Origin: Mactra quadrangularis
Lineage: Eukaryota; Mollusca; Bivalvia; Venerida; Mactridae
Direction of reading: 5' to 3'
DNA: 64,000 bases
Assembly: GCA_025267735.1 (NCBI GenBank)
Contig: CM046294.1
Location: 34,255,222-34,319,221, forward strand
Part shown: one piece after another, positions 34,591 to 45,463 of the stretch
Numbering within the stretch: the first letter of the stretch is position 1
Layout of the letters: every line of letters begins with the position of its first letter
Translations under genes and position numbers: made by a program
The notes under the pieces: model-generated
Seen by the model: the letters and a program-made list of their open reading frames with translations, nothing else
Told to the model about the DNA's origin: nothing
Database searches by the model: none

Positions 34591-35049
34591 AGTCATTAAT
34601 GTACAATTATATTTGAAAACAATTATAAATGACAATATATCTTTATCTATTACATTGTGTTAATCATTTTGCATGGTTTAAATTTATAAAACAACTTTCT
34701 GTTGCAAAAGTTTCAATAAACAAAAGCACAGGCAGCTGACACAGTCCCAAATACTGGCCCCTGTGATTGAAAGTGAGGTGTTACCTCCCTTTAATAAAAA
34801 TACTATCTTGACAATCTGTAATTTGTCCACATAAAATAATAGTTGATATAATTTAAAAAAACTGTCATGATGAAAAGATACCAGTTTTCTGATTAATTTG
34901 CTGTGATCAGAAGAGAAGCGTCTGGTTTTTGGATAAAATTACAAAAATGATACCCAGACTGTTAATGTCTGGATTCTGCTTCTTGGCGTATTTATTTTTA
35001 ACACATTGTTACTAAAAGCAATTCTAAATGTCAACATATGTGTCTTAAT
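34591..35049. other. AT-rich spacer
   Basis: A slightly less AT-rich stretch at 34725-34790 (GGCAGCTGACACAGTCCC) is not recognised. Confidence 0.4.
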
Positions 35050-35348
35050 TTTTTGTTGGGTTTATACCATAGCAACACATTGTGTAGGTCATATCACAAT
35101 GGTCAGTCAATCTAATCGCTGTTCCTGGAAAGGCCAAATCTCTGGATTTAACTGTTAACCAACTACTAAGCACATACTTTCGTCAGTGACTGACAACTGC
35201 CCTACATGATTATGAATTGATGGTAGGAGGGTAAATGGCCTTAGAAATCATTTCATAACCAAATTCCAAGAAAGAATGCCCTGCCCAGGAGTCAAACCCT
35301 TGATCAGTAGGCTTGCGTGCTACCAACTGAGCTACATGTAGCAGGGCA
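35050..35348 (-). mobile_element. Full-length tRNA-derived SINE
   Basis: On the minus strand: A box TAGCTCAGTTGG, a B-box-like GGGTTTGACTCC, a body with GGTTATGAAATGATTTC, CCTCCTACCATCAATTC and CAGTCACTGACGAAAG, a core CAGAGATTTGGCCTTTCCAG, and a tail CTATGGTATAAACCCAACAA. It is the most complete copy of this family here; partial copies are at 888, 34393, 42046 and 55779. Confidence 0.9.
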
Positions 35349-35645
35349 ACTTAAACTTATTTTCTAAACAAGTGTTTCAATTATGTAAATGTAATATATA
35401 ATGTAACTCAATAAATATTTTCAATCAATCATCTGTTACTTTTGTGACTGTTTTTACACATGCAATTTTGTAGCAGTTCTATTGATTACAAAATGTACAT
35501 ATTTACTTACTGGACTTTGTAAACTGAGGTTATGCTTTTTTTCACTGTCACTGACCCCATTTCATTATCAGAGGTTAAAATGGTGCATCAAATGCAGTAA
35601 CACTAAATGCATTTTATAGATCATTTGAGTCTGTGCTTTTTTCAG

Positions 35646-35717
35646 GAGCACCGATTTATGCAGTCTTGTCAACATCTACATCAAACCACCTTGAGCAGAT
35701 CTTCCTAATTGGAGTCT
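35646..35717 (+). CDS. Candidate internal exon, 72 bp
   Basis: TGCTTTTTTCAG precedes and GTAAGT follows the segment. One frame (after two leading bases) is open through the exon and begins APIYAVLSTSTSNHLEQIFL. The other two frames contain stops. The length is a multiple of three, so the exon would be phase-symmetric. I recognise no family and no partner exon. A frame of 24 codons is easily open by chance, so support rests on the splice signals and the lower AT content. Confidence 0.25.
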
Positions 35718-37196
35718 GTAAGTAAACACTTAGTGTGTGGTATTATGCTGTGTCATATGTTGGAAAACTATTAACTTGCATACATGATGTTTCACTGGCT
35801 TCTTTAGCATCAAACTTGTGCAAGCTGATGTTTTTAATAGAGCCGTTCCATGATAAATCCTAGAGTACATTTTATTATGATTCATCTTTCTCCACATTCT
35901 GCTTCTCTTGTCTTATCTATACATATCTGAGCAACTTTCATGAACTGTGTCTTTGTTCTAAGGTGTTTTAAAATCGCTGATTTTTTACTCCAAAATGGTC
36001 TTGCAGTTGTATAAGGAATAAATGAAAGGGAGAAGTGAGAAATTGGCACCTAGCTCCAACTTTAATTTAGTGATGTTCCACTATGTCAGACATGAAGACA
36101 ATATTTTGGTTAGACAAGTTAGTGTGGAATGCACAACAAAAACAACAATTATGTTGTCTTCACCAACGACAACAACTGGATTTGATATTGTGTTATCTAC
36201 TGCTGTCTGTATCTTTAGTTGAAAAATAAATACAATAACCATGACGTTCAAGAAAGTGTGCTTGCAATATAATGGAACATTTGTTGTGTTTGTTTCTGAT
36301 AAACTTTATTTTTTTGCCTTTGAATGGTGTTGACAATTCAAACACAACATCTTGTTCTGTATATCACTTTGTGTCGTTGATGGTTAAACATTGTTGTATC
36401 CATAGAAAATAATTACTGCTTGATGCTAGCTGTGCTTCATGTAGTCGAGATACAGCTAGAAAAGTTCTCGATTTATATACATGGCTGCAATTAGTTACAG
36501 AAAACATGTTTTATTGAGAAAAAGAAAGCAATTAAGTAGACATATATTTGTACATATTGTACCATCCGTAATTACCATAACACTTTCATAAATGTTTGAT
36601 TTTGTTGTTTAAGTTTTACCAATACTTAAGAAATAGTTTTAAAGCTTAGGATACAATTACTTATATAACAATTTCAATTTTATCATTACTCCTCTTTCAA
36701 ATGTAACAATCTATATTAAACATCCTACTATGTGATAATGTGAAACGTCTGATATAAAGTATAATGGTTTCATTTTTTTACAAGTGTAAAGGTATTTTTG
36801 GATGGCATTGTAAATATATGTATGTTATTTAGTGTGTATACATATATACGTAAAATGTTCATACATGTGTTTGAAGCCACACCCTTTATTACATACATGT
36901 AATAGTTCTACTTATATAATAGTTACATATGTAACAGGTGTGTCTTTACCATATTTGGTCATGGTTAGAATTTCAATGGCCTATATTCATGACCATACTC
37001 CATAGGTTTTCACGTTGTAAGTTTTGTTTCTGTTTCATCTCATGTGTTCACTACTCCTAAAACACATACATGTATATGGACCATTTAAAAACCTTCTACA
37101 TATGAGTGACGTGTTTTACTTGGCGAGCACTTTACGTTATTCAATAAATAGTAACATGTTAGAAAATATGAAAACCTACATACTCAGTAGAGAGTA
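35718..37196. other. AT-rich sequence, one open frame
   Basis: A 66-codon frame (36022-36222, beginning MKGRSEKLAPSSNF) is followed directly by GAAAAATAAATAC, which holds an AATAAA. It could be a 3' exon read after GGTCTTGCAG at 36006, but the frame resembles nothing known. The rest is featureless. Confidence 0.35.
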
Positions 37197-37467
37197 TATA
37201 GCTCGTTTAGGATAACTTGAGACAAAATACAACGATACCATTTTTATACACAGGTGGATTTAAGTTAAGTACACGTAATTATCGACTATTATCAGTGTGT
37301 TTTAGATGTATTAAATTTAGTACGAGAACACAAGTTCCACGCATTAAGACATGCTTAATACTTTCATTACACAAAATCAGTTGACCTCCCTATTTTATGT
37401 AATACCGGGGTCCCAAATATGTAAACAAACTAAGTCGTTTGTCTCAAGTTATCCTAAACGAGCTATA
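37197..37467. mobile_element. MITE with perfect 30-bp terminal inverted repeats
   Basis: TATAGCTCGTTTAGGATAAC ... GAGACAAA at the left is repeated exactly in inverse at 37438-37467. Total length is 271 bp. The ends overlap TATA, so the target duplication is probably TA or TATA. The 63- and 87-codon frames over it are not credible genes. Confidence 0.9.
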
Positions 37468-37959
37468 CTTAATGTCATTATAACCAACACTGATCAGACA
37501 ATGTCACGGGGTGTAGACATAGTGATCTTCTGTGCAGGTTTTTATAATGATAATAATAATTATCATAACATATTTTCTGATGGTAACATTTTAAAACTAC
37601 AACATATGCCTTAATTTCAAATGGCATTCAACAAAAAATTAAATGGCATGTACCAAAATATGAAATTTCAAAAAAACATACAATTGAACTAAAAGTACAA
37701 AAATCTCTTGTATACAGACATACTCCAACGAAGACAATACACAAAGACAGATATGTGAAGTCAAAAACAATACAAAAATATTTATAAAGACAGACACTCA
37801 CAATAATTTACTCGTATTTCGAACTAAAATTATAAAAATACCATAATTTATGTAATAATCTCAACAATTCAGACTACATTTATGAATATGCATATGTGGT
37901 AGTCATTCATATACAAAACCAACTAGTATAAAGGAGCATAACCCAAAAAATAACTCACA
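37468..37959. other. AT-rich spacer
   Basis: Nothing recognised. Confidence 0.4.
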
Positions 37960-37963
37960 TTAA

Positions 37964-38312
37964 AGGTACTAGTTCACAGATTTGGTTTATTTTTTCTATA
38001 ATTTCAAAATACCACAAAGTGGCTGTAACTGTGTCAACAAAAAATAATTCTTATCATTTTAAGACAAACTGACCTATATGTTGCAAGGAAAATACAATAA
38101 TAGTCACATAAAATGCACTAACAGTGTCTATATCGTGACATACGGGGTAGATATTTACTACATGAAACACCATCATGTGTAGTTGTATGTAAATTTGAAC
38201 TAGAATTGTCATTATCAGAACAATACTTTCCTGCTTCCAACAGTATTTCCATACAATTAATATAGTTTCAGAAAAAGTTGATACTTAAGTTGAAATCTGT
38301 GAATGAGTACCT
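37964..38312. mobile_element. MITE flanked by TTAA
   Basis: AGGTACTAGTTCACAGATTT at the left matches, in inverse, AAATCTGTGAATGAGTACCT at the right with two mismatches. TTAA sits immediately outside both ends (37960-37963 and 38313-38316). Length is 349 bp, with no open frame of note. TTAA duplication is typical of piggyBac-like transposition, although the AGG terminus is not the usual CCY. Confidence 0.88.
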
Positions 38313-38334
38313 TTAAGTTACGCCTCTTTATAGT

Positions 38335-40010
38335 CGTGTAGGCCTGTATGCAGAACAGAAAATCTAGTTTTTATTACAAAGAAGTTTTTTATATGAAGAC
38401 TTGAGTGAATTAATGTTTGATATATTTCTTATCTCGTAAGGTATTTCATTCCACACGGTAATACTAAAGTAAGAAAAAGAATCCTTTAGATATTGTGTTT
38501 TGAGTTTTGTTTTCATTGCAATATCGTTGTGTACAATAGATCTTAGATAGTAGTGTTCATTTTAGCAAAATTTATTAAATCAGACAAATATGACGGAGCC
38601 ATATTATTGAGAGTTTTGAATACAAGTAAAGCACTGTTATTTACATCTGTCAGTAAAAGTAAGCCATTTCAATTGCTTAAAGAGATCGAGAGCAGGTGTA
38701 CGAATAGGTTTATTTAATATTAGTTTTGCTGCTCTCTTCTGTAGAACATATACTTTTTTTAACATATTTTTAATGATATTTGCCCCCAAACAGTACAGCA
38801 GTAATCAAATGTGGGCAGTAAGGATGCATTGTAAAATAATAGTTTGGTTTCATCCATAATGTATCACAAAAAGCGTTTTAGCAATGAAATTTTACTTTTA
38901 AGCTTTTTACAAATAAAATCAATATGCGTATTCCAATTAAGATTGTCGTCATTGTAAACACTTGATACTTTATGGAAAGTGACATTTTCTAAAATATTTT
39001 CATTTATTTTCAATGTTAAGATGTTTACCACATTTAAGTTTTTGTTTAGACCCAATAACCATGCACTTGGTCTTTATTGGGTGCAATGCCATATTGTTGG
39101 ATTTACACCACTTCATAATATGGTCCAGGTTCGACTGTAGATGTGACTCATTTTCTGATAGTGAATTATCTGATTTAAACAATGTCGAATCATCGGCATA
39201 TAAATCAAGGTTTAAATCTCGGCAAGAATAGGCAATGTCATTGATATATATCAAGAAGCGCGATATGACCTTTCTGTGTTGGTGTGCCGTAAAACCAAAA
39301 CAAAACAAACAAATACATCAAGAATAACAGCGGCCCAAGAATGGATCCCTGTGGCACACCTGATTTTATTTCCATAAACTCGGACTGAAAATTTCCAACT
39401 TTTACCAGTTTTTTTCTATTACACAGGTACGACTTAAATTGTGAAATGGACTTCGGGGGAAAATGATATAATTTTAGCTTGTATATTAAAATCTAATGAT
39501 CTACTAAATCAAAAGCTTTTTTTCTTTATACTATATATGCACAGTGGAGTTCGTATAAATATGATCAATAGTTGTTTCGCTTCTTTTAGTTGCTCTTGTC
39601 GGGACTGTAATCAATTGCGGAAGTCCAAATTTTGATACAATGTCTGACCATTTTTTGTTGTTAAATCTACCAACTCCGTTACTTTTGATATAATTGATAT
39701 TTACATCTCTAGGAATATAATAATTTATGTTTTAAACAATCAACAATACTTAGTTGAGTACAATTCTATCCAATTTTGCTTTGAGTTTGGCGGTCTAAAA
39801 GGAAATGTTTACATTTACCAGCTAATACTTCCTTGTTGATAGAGAAATGAATGTTTCTAGTACACAAAATATGTCATGTTTATTAAGATTCTTGTATTCA
39901 TATTTTTTCATGTTATTTATAATCTTCAGATATGATATGTTTAAGGTCGTTCACATGAAATGATGAATTGTTTTTCCCTATAGGAAAATATCCGTTACTA
40001 AGTTTTGGAA
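38335..40010 (-). pseudogene. LINE relic (CR1/Jockey-like) with endonuclease and RT fragments
   Basis: Read on the minus strand from about 40000 down, the following appear in order. First, an apurinic-endonuclease-like C-terminal part (about 39735-39540) with the pattern GDxNI...WSDIV...PQLITVPTRAT...DHIYTN. An abrupt junction near 39530 follows, where the first part of the reverse transcriptase is missing. Then come KAFDLVDH, GVPQGSILGPLLF (about 39340), YINDIA and LYADDSTLF (about 39190), and HPIKTKCMVIG. The connection domain and C-terminal tail continue to a stop near 38364 (FDYCCTVWG, LQKRAAKLI, WNEIPYEIR). Frameshifts and stops show it is dead. Motif order matches the second ORF of CR1/Jockey-group elements. 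Confidence 0.9.
39258..39316 (+). mobile_element. 59-bp SINE tail inserted into the LINE
   Basis: CGATATGACC, GTGTTGGTGTGCCGTAAAAC and CAAAACAAACAAATAC form a SINE-like 3' end. ATCAAGAA flanks it on both sides (39250-39257 and 39317-39324). It separates GPLLF from YINDI in the reverse transcriptase, so it entered after the LINE arrived. Confidence 0.85.
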
Positions 40011-40407
40011 ACTTTAGGACAGTCCCCTTTGACATTTTTTAATATAGGCCTATGTGTAGTGATTTTGTTTATTGTACATTGTGTATGATGCCAATAGAAT
40101 TTATGTTTCAATTGCGTTAAAGTTCCACTATACAGAGCACATTGACTATCACAACAATATGCGATTTTTGACGATTTAATTATTCTTCTTCAGCATTTTT
40201 ACATAGAGTTTATGTCCACCATGCCTAATTGAGAAGAAAAATATATATTTGGACATTTCCGCTATTTAAGACTATTAAGATTGTGATGGTCTTAATAGCA
40301 CAATTTTACAGTAGTACATTTATTAAACTCCATTTTATCAACTTTAATGGGATTAGTAGGCAACATTTTAAGTTCCAATTTTATCAAGTTATTATAAGTT
40401 TTATATA

Positions 40408-40682
40408 CACTGGGGTCCAAAAGTTTCTTTACACATGTAATTTTTCATATTTTCACTGAAAACTTGATCTTTTTTATAGAATTTTTAAAATACTTATGAA
40501 TTACAGTGGTTTTCCATTAAAAACTACATTTTGACAAAAAGGGAGGATGAAAGAACATAATTGAGTGTTCATGTTGAAATGTACATTAGCTTTGAAACTG
40601 ACAAAAAAACATGTGAAGTATATCTAAATGAACAGAAAATTAAAAAAATGTTCATGTGTAAAGAAACATTTGGACCCCAATG
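40408..40682. mobile_element. Tc1/mariner-type MITE, 275 bp
   Basis: The left end CACTGGGGTCCAAAAGTTTC and the right end GAAACATTTGGACCCCAATG are inverted with two mismatches over about 30 bp (both reach CTTTACACATG). TA duplications lie at 40406-40407 and 40683-40684. The CACTGGGGTCCAAAAGT terminus is Tc1-like. No coding. Confidence 0.93.
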
Positions 40683-40684
40683 TA

Positions 40685-41079
40685 AGTTATTATAACTGTG
40701 GTTGCAGACACACTTATACACTGCTTTTCAAAATATTTCCATAATTTGTTTTAATATTTGGGATGTTTTCTAACTTGATCTTCGTGGATAATAATGTATT
40801 TGAAGACAAACTGTTGTTTGAGTACATATTACAAGATGTATCAGTAAACAATTTTATTAATCAATAATGGAATTTATGTTTGATATGTAATATATAATAT
40901 ATATAGTCATGTACTCCCATATAGGATATTAATTTCATTGTTGATCTATAAGTTACACATGATATATATGACAGTTTCTCAACAAGTTTCTTCATTCAAC
41001 ATCATTAAACTAAGCACTTTTACATGAGGCTTCACCATTTCACAATGCGATTTATGATTACATGTGTTATTGTTCTTTA
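40685..41079. other. AT-rich spacer
   Basis: Nothing recognised. Confidence 0.4.
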
Positions 41080-41480
41080 CAATCCATCCGTTTATCTCAG
41101 TCGGTAACGCGCATAAGAAGCCAGAGGTTTGTTCTATTTCGGGACGGGACATGAAATACATGTATTTTCTACGGCCATTCTCACGTCTTTATCTGTATCG
41201 TGTAGGACAGTTGTCATTGGCGAGCTGGTGTGCCAAATACTTGGTGGATAGGACGAGTGAACGCCGCAATATGGCTCGCATAAAACACCAAGCTAACCTC
41301 CTTATTGGCGAGCTGGTGTGTCAAATACTTGGTGGATAGGACGAGTGAACGCTGCAATATGGCTCGCATAAAACACCAAACTAACCTCCTTATTGGCGAG
41401 CTGGTGTGCCAAATACTTGGTGGATAGGACGAGTAAACGCCGCAATATGGCTCGCATAAAACACCAAGCTAACCTCCTTA
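41080..41480 (+). mobile_element. SINE-like element with three 88-bp repeats
   Basis: A tRNA-like head (TTTATCTCAGTCGGTAACGC, weak A box; eroded B box) at 41085-41150 is followed by three near-identical 88-bp units starting ATTGGCGAGCTGGTGTG at 41216, 41304 and 41392. Each unit contains CTTGGTGGATAGGACGAG, CGCAATATGGCTCGCATAAA and CTAACCTCCTT. The 91-codon plus frame comes from the repeat. Confidence 0.75.
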
Positions 41481-41746
41481 AGGAAGTTTGTCTTATATAG
41501 TGTCTATATATTATATACGTCTATAATTATCAGCTACCCGTCTAGAACAAAAGTCACAAACAAGTCGCCATATGGTCAGGGTTTTTTCAATGACAAAGAA
41601 CCCCAATAAGAACCCACAATAGTTACCTATTTATATTAAAAATAGTTTATGTTCAAATAGAAGCTGTACTTTTCCATTTTGTAAAAAAAACGTGTTTTTC
41701 ATTTTGAACATAAGAAATGTTAATGGTTTAACCAATTAATGCTTAA

Positions 41747-41858
41747 AAGCCTAGTATAAACATAATCTGGTACCCCGATGGCTCGAGGGTTGATCCAGAA
41801 GTAAGCCTAGTATAAACATAATCTGGTACCCCGATGGCTCGAGGGTTGATCCAGAAGT
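41747..41858. repeat. 56-bp direct duplication at the mariner left end
   Basis: AAGCCTAGTATAAACATAAT ... GAGGGTTGATCCAGAAGT occurs twice, back to back. The second copy runs into the mariner relic, so its first about 19 bp were duplicated together with flanking DNA. Confidence 0.9.
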
Positions 41859-42045
41859 AATGTCACAGTGCCCGTCACTCATTTAGCTTGCGTTTGTTCC
41901 TACTGTTATGAGTGTGGTATCAAAATGTTCACAAATTCAACTCTGATTAGATACATTAATATTGTTTTCTAAAAACGTTTCTGTTTAAAATTTATAAGCT
42001 TTAAATGAATACCATCCCCGCTATTTCGCAGCGCGCTAAAATTAC

Positions 42046-42205
42046 GTTAGTAGGCAGTTTTCAGTCACTGACGGAAGTATGCGCGTAATAGTTGGTCCAG
42101 AGATTTAGCCTTTCCAGAAGGAGTGAGTAGGTTAACTGACCGCCGTTATATGACCTATACAATGTGTTTCTACGGCGTTAAACCCAACAAACAAACATGA
42201 AGGCA
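42046..42205 (+). mobile_element. 3' half of a tRNA-SINE inside the mariner relic
   Basis: CAGTCACTGACGGAAGTATG, GTCCAGAGATTTAGCCTTTC, AGTAGGTTAACTGACCGCCG and TACGGCGTTAAACCCAACAA, followed by ACAAACAAAC. It matches the body and tail of the 35050-35348 family without the head, as in ordinary 5' truncation. Confidence 0.9.
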
Positions 42206-42344
42206 ATACGTAATCGTTATTTATATTCAACATAACGCGCCAAATGAGATGAAATGACACCAACGTCACGTTACGTCTGTTTGCCTTCTGCTGTTAAAAT
42301 TTTATTGACGTCATAGCAAGTTCAAGCACGCAACGCGGTGCCTA

Positions 42345-42571
42345 ATGCCTATGCGTTTTACTGCTGAAGAAAAAATGTCAATTTCTGGGAAAAACCGCCA
42401 CGCAGTTATGCTTTTTGTTACAAATTGGCAAAAATATCTTATAGAGACCACGCAGATGAATAATGACACATGTGGTAACATAACAGTGAATAGAAGACTT
42501 GTGTATAGATGGTATCGATGTTTTAGTGATGAAGATTCAGGTATCAATATACTAAAATTCGTTCTTTTCTG
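42345..42571 (+). pseudogene. Mariner transposase N-terminal stub
   Basis: The frame opens MPMRFTAEEKM and continues to VNRRLVYRWYRCFSDEDSG. The last segment follows the mariner helix-turn-helix pattern (a polar stretch, then R..V..W..RF...). Only about 66 residues precede the point where similarity ends, compared with about 340 for a whole mariner transposase; there is no DD(34)D catalytic core. A TGACGTCA sits at 42306-42313 just upstream, probably by coincidence. A GT after GATTCAG could act as a donor if this were an exon, but its place between mariner terminal repeats favours a relic. Confidence 0.6.
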
Positions 42572-42632
42572 AGTGATATTAACAATTTTACAGCCCCAGT
42601 GACATTACTTCTGGATCAACCCTCGTAACCAA

Positions 42633-44950
42633 TGCATTTGATATCAGAATCAAAACTATCTACTCCATTCTGTTATTTACTGTTGTGCAGACGTTTCAGT
42701 GTATTTAATCTTCAAAAAATATGACAAATGTTACATTATCAACTTGATTATCAGCTTATAACTTGAGCACAATTTTCATCCCTTATCATTTCCTACGTGA
42801 ACAACACATAACATGGTATATTATATTTCAATAAACATGTCAGTAAAGAAGAGTTATTGCGTGTAAAGAATATTGGTTTTGTTAATTGAAAAATACATTA
42901 AAATAAGAAAAAATCCGTTAAAAAACTATGTTTAGGAATGTTCGCTTGATTTTTTATGTTCTTGACTCCAGATATATCACAATCTCTCACACATTTAAAC
43001 AACAAAAATGTACAGAAAACTTCGTTCCCAATGTAACAATACACCCAATACGGAAAGCGATTTCTTTTCCTGTTCCATTGTAACAAAATATCTTTATATG
43101 TGTTTTAAGTAAACAAGATTTTTCGACAACACTATTCTTACATGTGTTACCTCAGTTTAGAAACATATCAGGTTCCATCTTGGTTCTGAAATCTGTTTTA
43201 ACTTGAAAACTACAAATTTGAATGTTCTTCGGCGGATGCCTTACAATTTGTTCCGTTAACAAACTTTGTCGTCAATTAAAAACTCAACCAGCCTTTCATA
43301 CCCTGTACTACAGCCAAGTTGCTCACATTCTGATGTTTAAAAACGTTCTAACGTTATCCAAATATTACATACAAGCGTATCAGACGTTTAAAAAAGAGCT
43401 TGGCAATGTCTTGACCGTACAGAAATGTAGTGGTGTTTAGCGACTTATATTGGTGATAGCTTTTAGATTCTTATTTACAACATAGTTGAATAACTCGATG
43501 AATATTAAATGATTGTCTCTCTAAAGATAGTGCATTATACAACAATGTCAAGAAATTGTGCATTGGTCAAAAGTTATTGCTTACTTGAATACCTTACGCC
43601 ATGATAAAATAAACAAATATCAGTCATGTATTGTTCTCAAACAAATTGACGACCAGTAGCCATAGAAATCACTAATAATGAAGACAGAAGAACTTATGAA
43701 CCCAAATTTTCTTATAGAAATATTCTACAACCAAAGGAATCAAATCACACCAACGTACCAAATATAATGTTCCACAACAATAGACACAAATGACCAGATC
43801 TTAGTTAGCTAATTTGTCGCTAACGTCTTGTTTACTCATATTTTCAATGGCTTCGTGGTTTTAGGGTCTCCATTAACGACTCTCAAAGGGCTTCATTTTG
43901 TAACATCTTATAATACATACTATAATGAGTGTATGATTTCCCTAAAGGATTTAAGACTTTCTAAGAAAGACTGGTCAGCATTATCTTCCTGTTACTAGAT
44001 ATGCTAAACACTGTCTACAAGATAATTGTTTATTAGTTTTATTACCATTTGATTTTCTTACACTTCTCGTACGCATTTAGCAACCTTTCAAACTGAACAT
44101 TAACTTCATGCCACATTTATGCACAAAGTTTGATATATGTTCAACGTTGAGTTGGCCGTTGTGAAATTAGTATATCATAATTTGTGTTGACACGGCGCTA
44201 AATAAAAAATCTACAAATTAATTTTGCTATGGATTATGAGCTGAAAATCATAACTGAGTTGACTTTCGGAGAAAATGGATGACTGTAAAAATGTCACACA
44301 ACTATAGATCTACTTAAAGACATTCGACTTTCTTATTTTTGTACATAACGATTACATAACCTCATGTTGTAAATCAATTGTTCTTTTTAATGTGAGATAT
44401 CGATATGTTTTGTTATTTAAATGCCTAAAAGAAAAAATGTAAGTTTTGAAGAGATGTGGTAAATGTTAGTGATAAACAAAATGCCAGTTTCCAATTAGGA
44501 AGTGGTATATTTTATGTACGGTCTTCGGAACGAGATGGTATTTCAGAGTGCTACCAAGATTTGGTAAATAAGATATTTCTTATTAATCTATGAAATAAAT
44601 GTTTCTGATATTTCTTTTTCCTGAAAAGCTAACATAAGCCTGCGAATTGTATTTGTTTCATCCGAATCATCTGCTCCAAATAGTTTTGCAAATTGCCTAT
44701 AGTTTATACCGCTCGACTTATTGTCGGGCAGCGGATTTAGACTTAACGATGATAGTTATGAAGGAAAATGAGGTAGCTATTTTATTCGCTTTGTCATTCA
44801 GTTATTTGTCAAGAGAGAGAAAGAGAAATTGGAGACAACAGTTTTTTTAACCTTTAACAATAGACCGTGACTTTATGGCCGTTTCTTCCTGAACATATCT
44901 GTAATAACGGATACAGCAGATTGTTCATTGTATCTATGGAATAAATCATC
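42633..44950. other. Low-complexity-free AT-rich sequence
   Basis: No exon or element was recognised with confidence. Frames of 62-72 codons at 42898-43086 and 43222-43440, and of 67 codons at 44647-44850, lack splice context and family resemblance. Confidence 0.4.
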
Positions 44951-44959
44951 ATTTTAAAA

Positions 44960-45022
44960 TGACGTCACAAAACTAATAAATCATGTGATAATAGAAACAA
45001 TGTTATATTTGGTATAAAAATC
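44960..45022 (+). promoter_or_regulatory. CRE-like TGACGTCA plus TATA-like motif
   Basis: A perfect CRE palindrome (44960-44967) lies about 45 bp upstream of GGTATAAAAATCG (about 45010). The arrangement suits a promoter reading to the right, but no plus-strand coding sequence follows. A hairpin TTGTCAG ... CTGACAA occurs at about 45050-45077. Confidence 0.2.
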
Positions 45023-45403
45023 GTTTAACAACCCACGTTAGAACTTATTTGTCAGAGTTGTACGTACGCTGACAATGATACAAATCTTCCAAATGTTCTT
45101 TGAATATTTTTCGTTTATTTTCATCAGAGACAAAATTACTTTTTGTAAATACTCGATACTTGATAAGAAATGTTGAAACATGAAATATTAAAATATTGAA
45201 GTTTAATGGAGTTCTGTTTAGCCGGATAAATCGATCCATACATTAGTCATTTGTTGATCACATGACCACAGCATACTGGAACGATTCCAATGCATGAAAA
45301 TCAAACAGGCTCACTGTGTAATAAAAATTGTGGCTTCTGTGTCAGATAAGTCAGTAAAGACTTTGACTTGACTTGTTAAATCAATCACCAGGCGTTATAT
45401 ATA

Positions 45404-45408
<5 letters not shown>

Positions 45409-45461
<53 letters not shown>
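45409..45461. repeat. (TA)n microsatellite, about 25 repeats
   Basis: An uninterrupted TA run preceded by ATATACATTG. Confidence 0.97.

Positions 45462-45463
<2 letters not shown>

Larger units (their letters stand above)
41840..42625 (+). mobile_element. Mariner-type relic, internally deleted
   Basis: The inverted ends CGAGGGTTGATCCAGAAGTA...ATGTCAC (41840) and GTGACATT...CTTCTGGATCAACCCTCG (ending 42625) are perfect over 27 bp. TA follows the right end; the left flank is CT, probably altered by the 56-bp duplication. The interior holds a SINE fragment and the N-terminal transposase stub. Most of the catalytic region is absent. Confidence 0.85.

Noticed and set aside
42345..42571. Independent host gene with a CRE promoter
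   Set aside because: It lies between perfect mariner terminal repeats and resembles a mariner helix-turn-helix, so a transposase stub is the simpler reading.
45045..45239. 64-residue minus-strand protein downstream of a CRE/TATA pair
   Set aside because: The TATA-like motif points the other way, and the peptide resembles nothing recognisable.
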